A stretch of 17,246 nucleotides of DNA, taken from the NCBI GenBank assembly GCA_018398765.1, contig JAHBMJ010002636.1:1-17246 (forward strand), written 5' to 3'. Within the stretch, counting starts at the first letter, position 1; every line of letters begins with the position of its first letter. The notes below the pieces were generated by a model, which was not told where the DNA came from, ran no database searches, and was given only the letters and a program-made list of their open reading frames with translations. Below, one piece after another: positions 17,049 through 17,246 of the stretch. This stretch comes from Chromera velia (lineage: Eukaryota; Sar; Chromeraceae). The translations under genes and the position numbers were made by a program.

Positions 17049-17246
17049 AGGGACGTGCGAAATAGAATAGTTGAAATACACATGAGAAGGCACGAATGGC
17101 GATCAATGAATACATGGACGACCGAGCGAATGAATGTATAAATGCTCAATGCATAAATGACCGGCGATAAAGCGCATGCGCATGTTTAATCCATGATCGA
17201 ACACTTTCGAAGGACCAAAACAGCGAGCATTGACTGACAAAAGGCG
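17049..17246. repeat. 198-bp direct repeat, copy 2 (cut by window end)
   Basis: The second copy is still matching copy 1 at the last base of the window, so the real repeat is longer. Differences from copy 1 are almost all transitions. Confidence 0.9.

Overview
This window is eukaryotic nuclear DNA. The upstream gene is split by spliceosomal introns (GT...AG, one with a CTAAC branch site), the introns carry long CT/GT microsatellites, and a chromodomain-bearing Ty3/gypsy retroelement fills the right half. Base use is balanced to slightly GC-rich. An intron-rich protist or alga fits. A chromerid such as Chromera velia is my best guess, from general resemblance only. Every gene I can support lies on the + strand.

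Left part (1-6274). A multi-exon gene of unknown family encodes two adjacent membrane segments, a charged low-complexity middle, a very acidic Glu/Ser stretch and a long Arg/Ser/Glu (RS-like) tail. It is involved in a tandem duplication. Bases 1-960 match 4499-5458 with eight substitutions, all transitions, and no gaps. The repeating unit is therefore 961-5458 (4498 bp), and the junction at 960/961 cuts an RS-coding exon and joins it to intron-like sequence. The second copy has an in-frame stop (TAG) where the first has CAG. A 75-nt intron near the 3' end removes another stop and restores the RS frame.

Middle (6275-8708). This holds the 3' flank of that gene, a 3.6-copy 69-bp tandem repeat, a GC-rich patch, and then a non-coding stretch with a diverged 185-bp duplication and a TATA-like box. 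The last part is probably the 5' leader or LTR of the retroelement.

Right part (about 8080-15924). The Ty3/gypsy element contains gag (capsid domain, two zinc knuckles) and pol in the order protease, reverse transcriptase, RNase H, integrase, chromodomain, followed by a 49-nt polypurine run. The order and the chromodomain mark it as a chromovirus-type element. Pol is broken by four in-frame stops and two compensating one-base frameshifts, and the protease active site reads Asp-Ser-Arg. The most interesting signal is at the gag/pol boundary. Two bases after the gag UGA is a perfect 10-bp stem whose loop can pair with a downstream segment, forming a classical pseudoknot. Pol lies in the +1 frame and is open across the site. 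This resembles the antizyme type of +1 frameshift signal.

Right end (15925-17246). No coding sequence is visible. Two about 198-bp direct repeats 991 bp apart (about 92% identical) frame an AC-rich and G-rich non-coding block. I could not match this region to the 5' side of the element, so the LTR boundaries remain unresolved.
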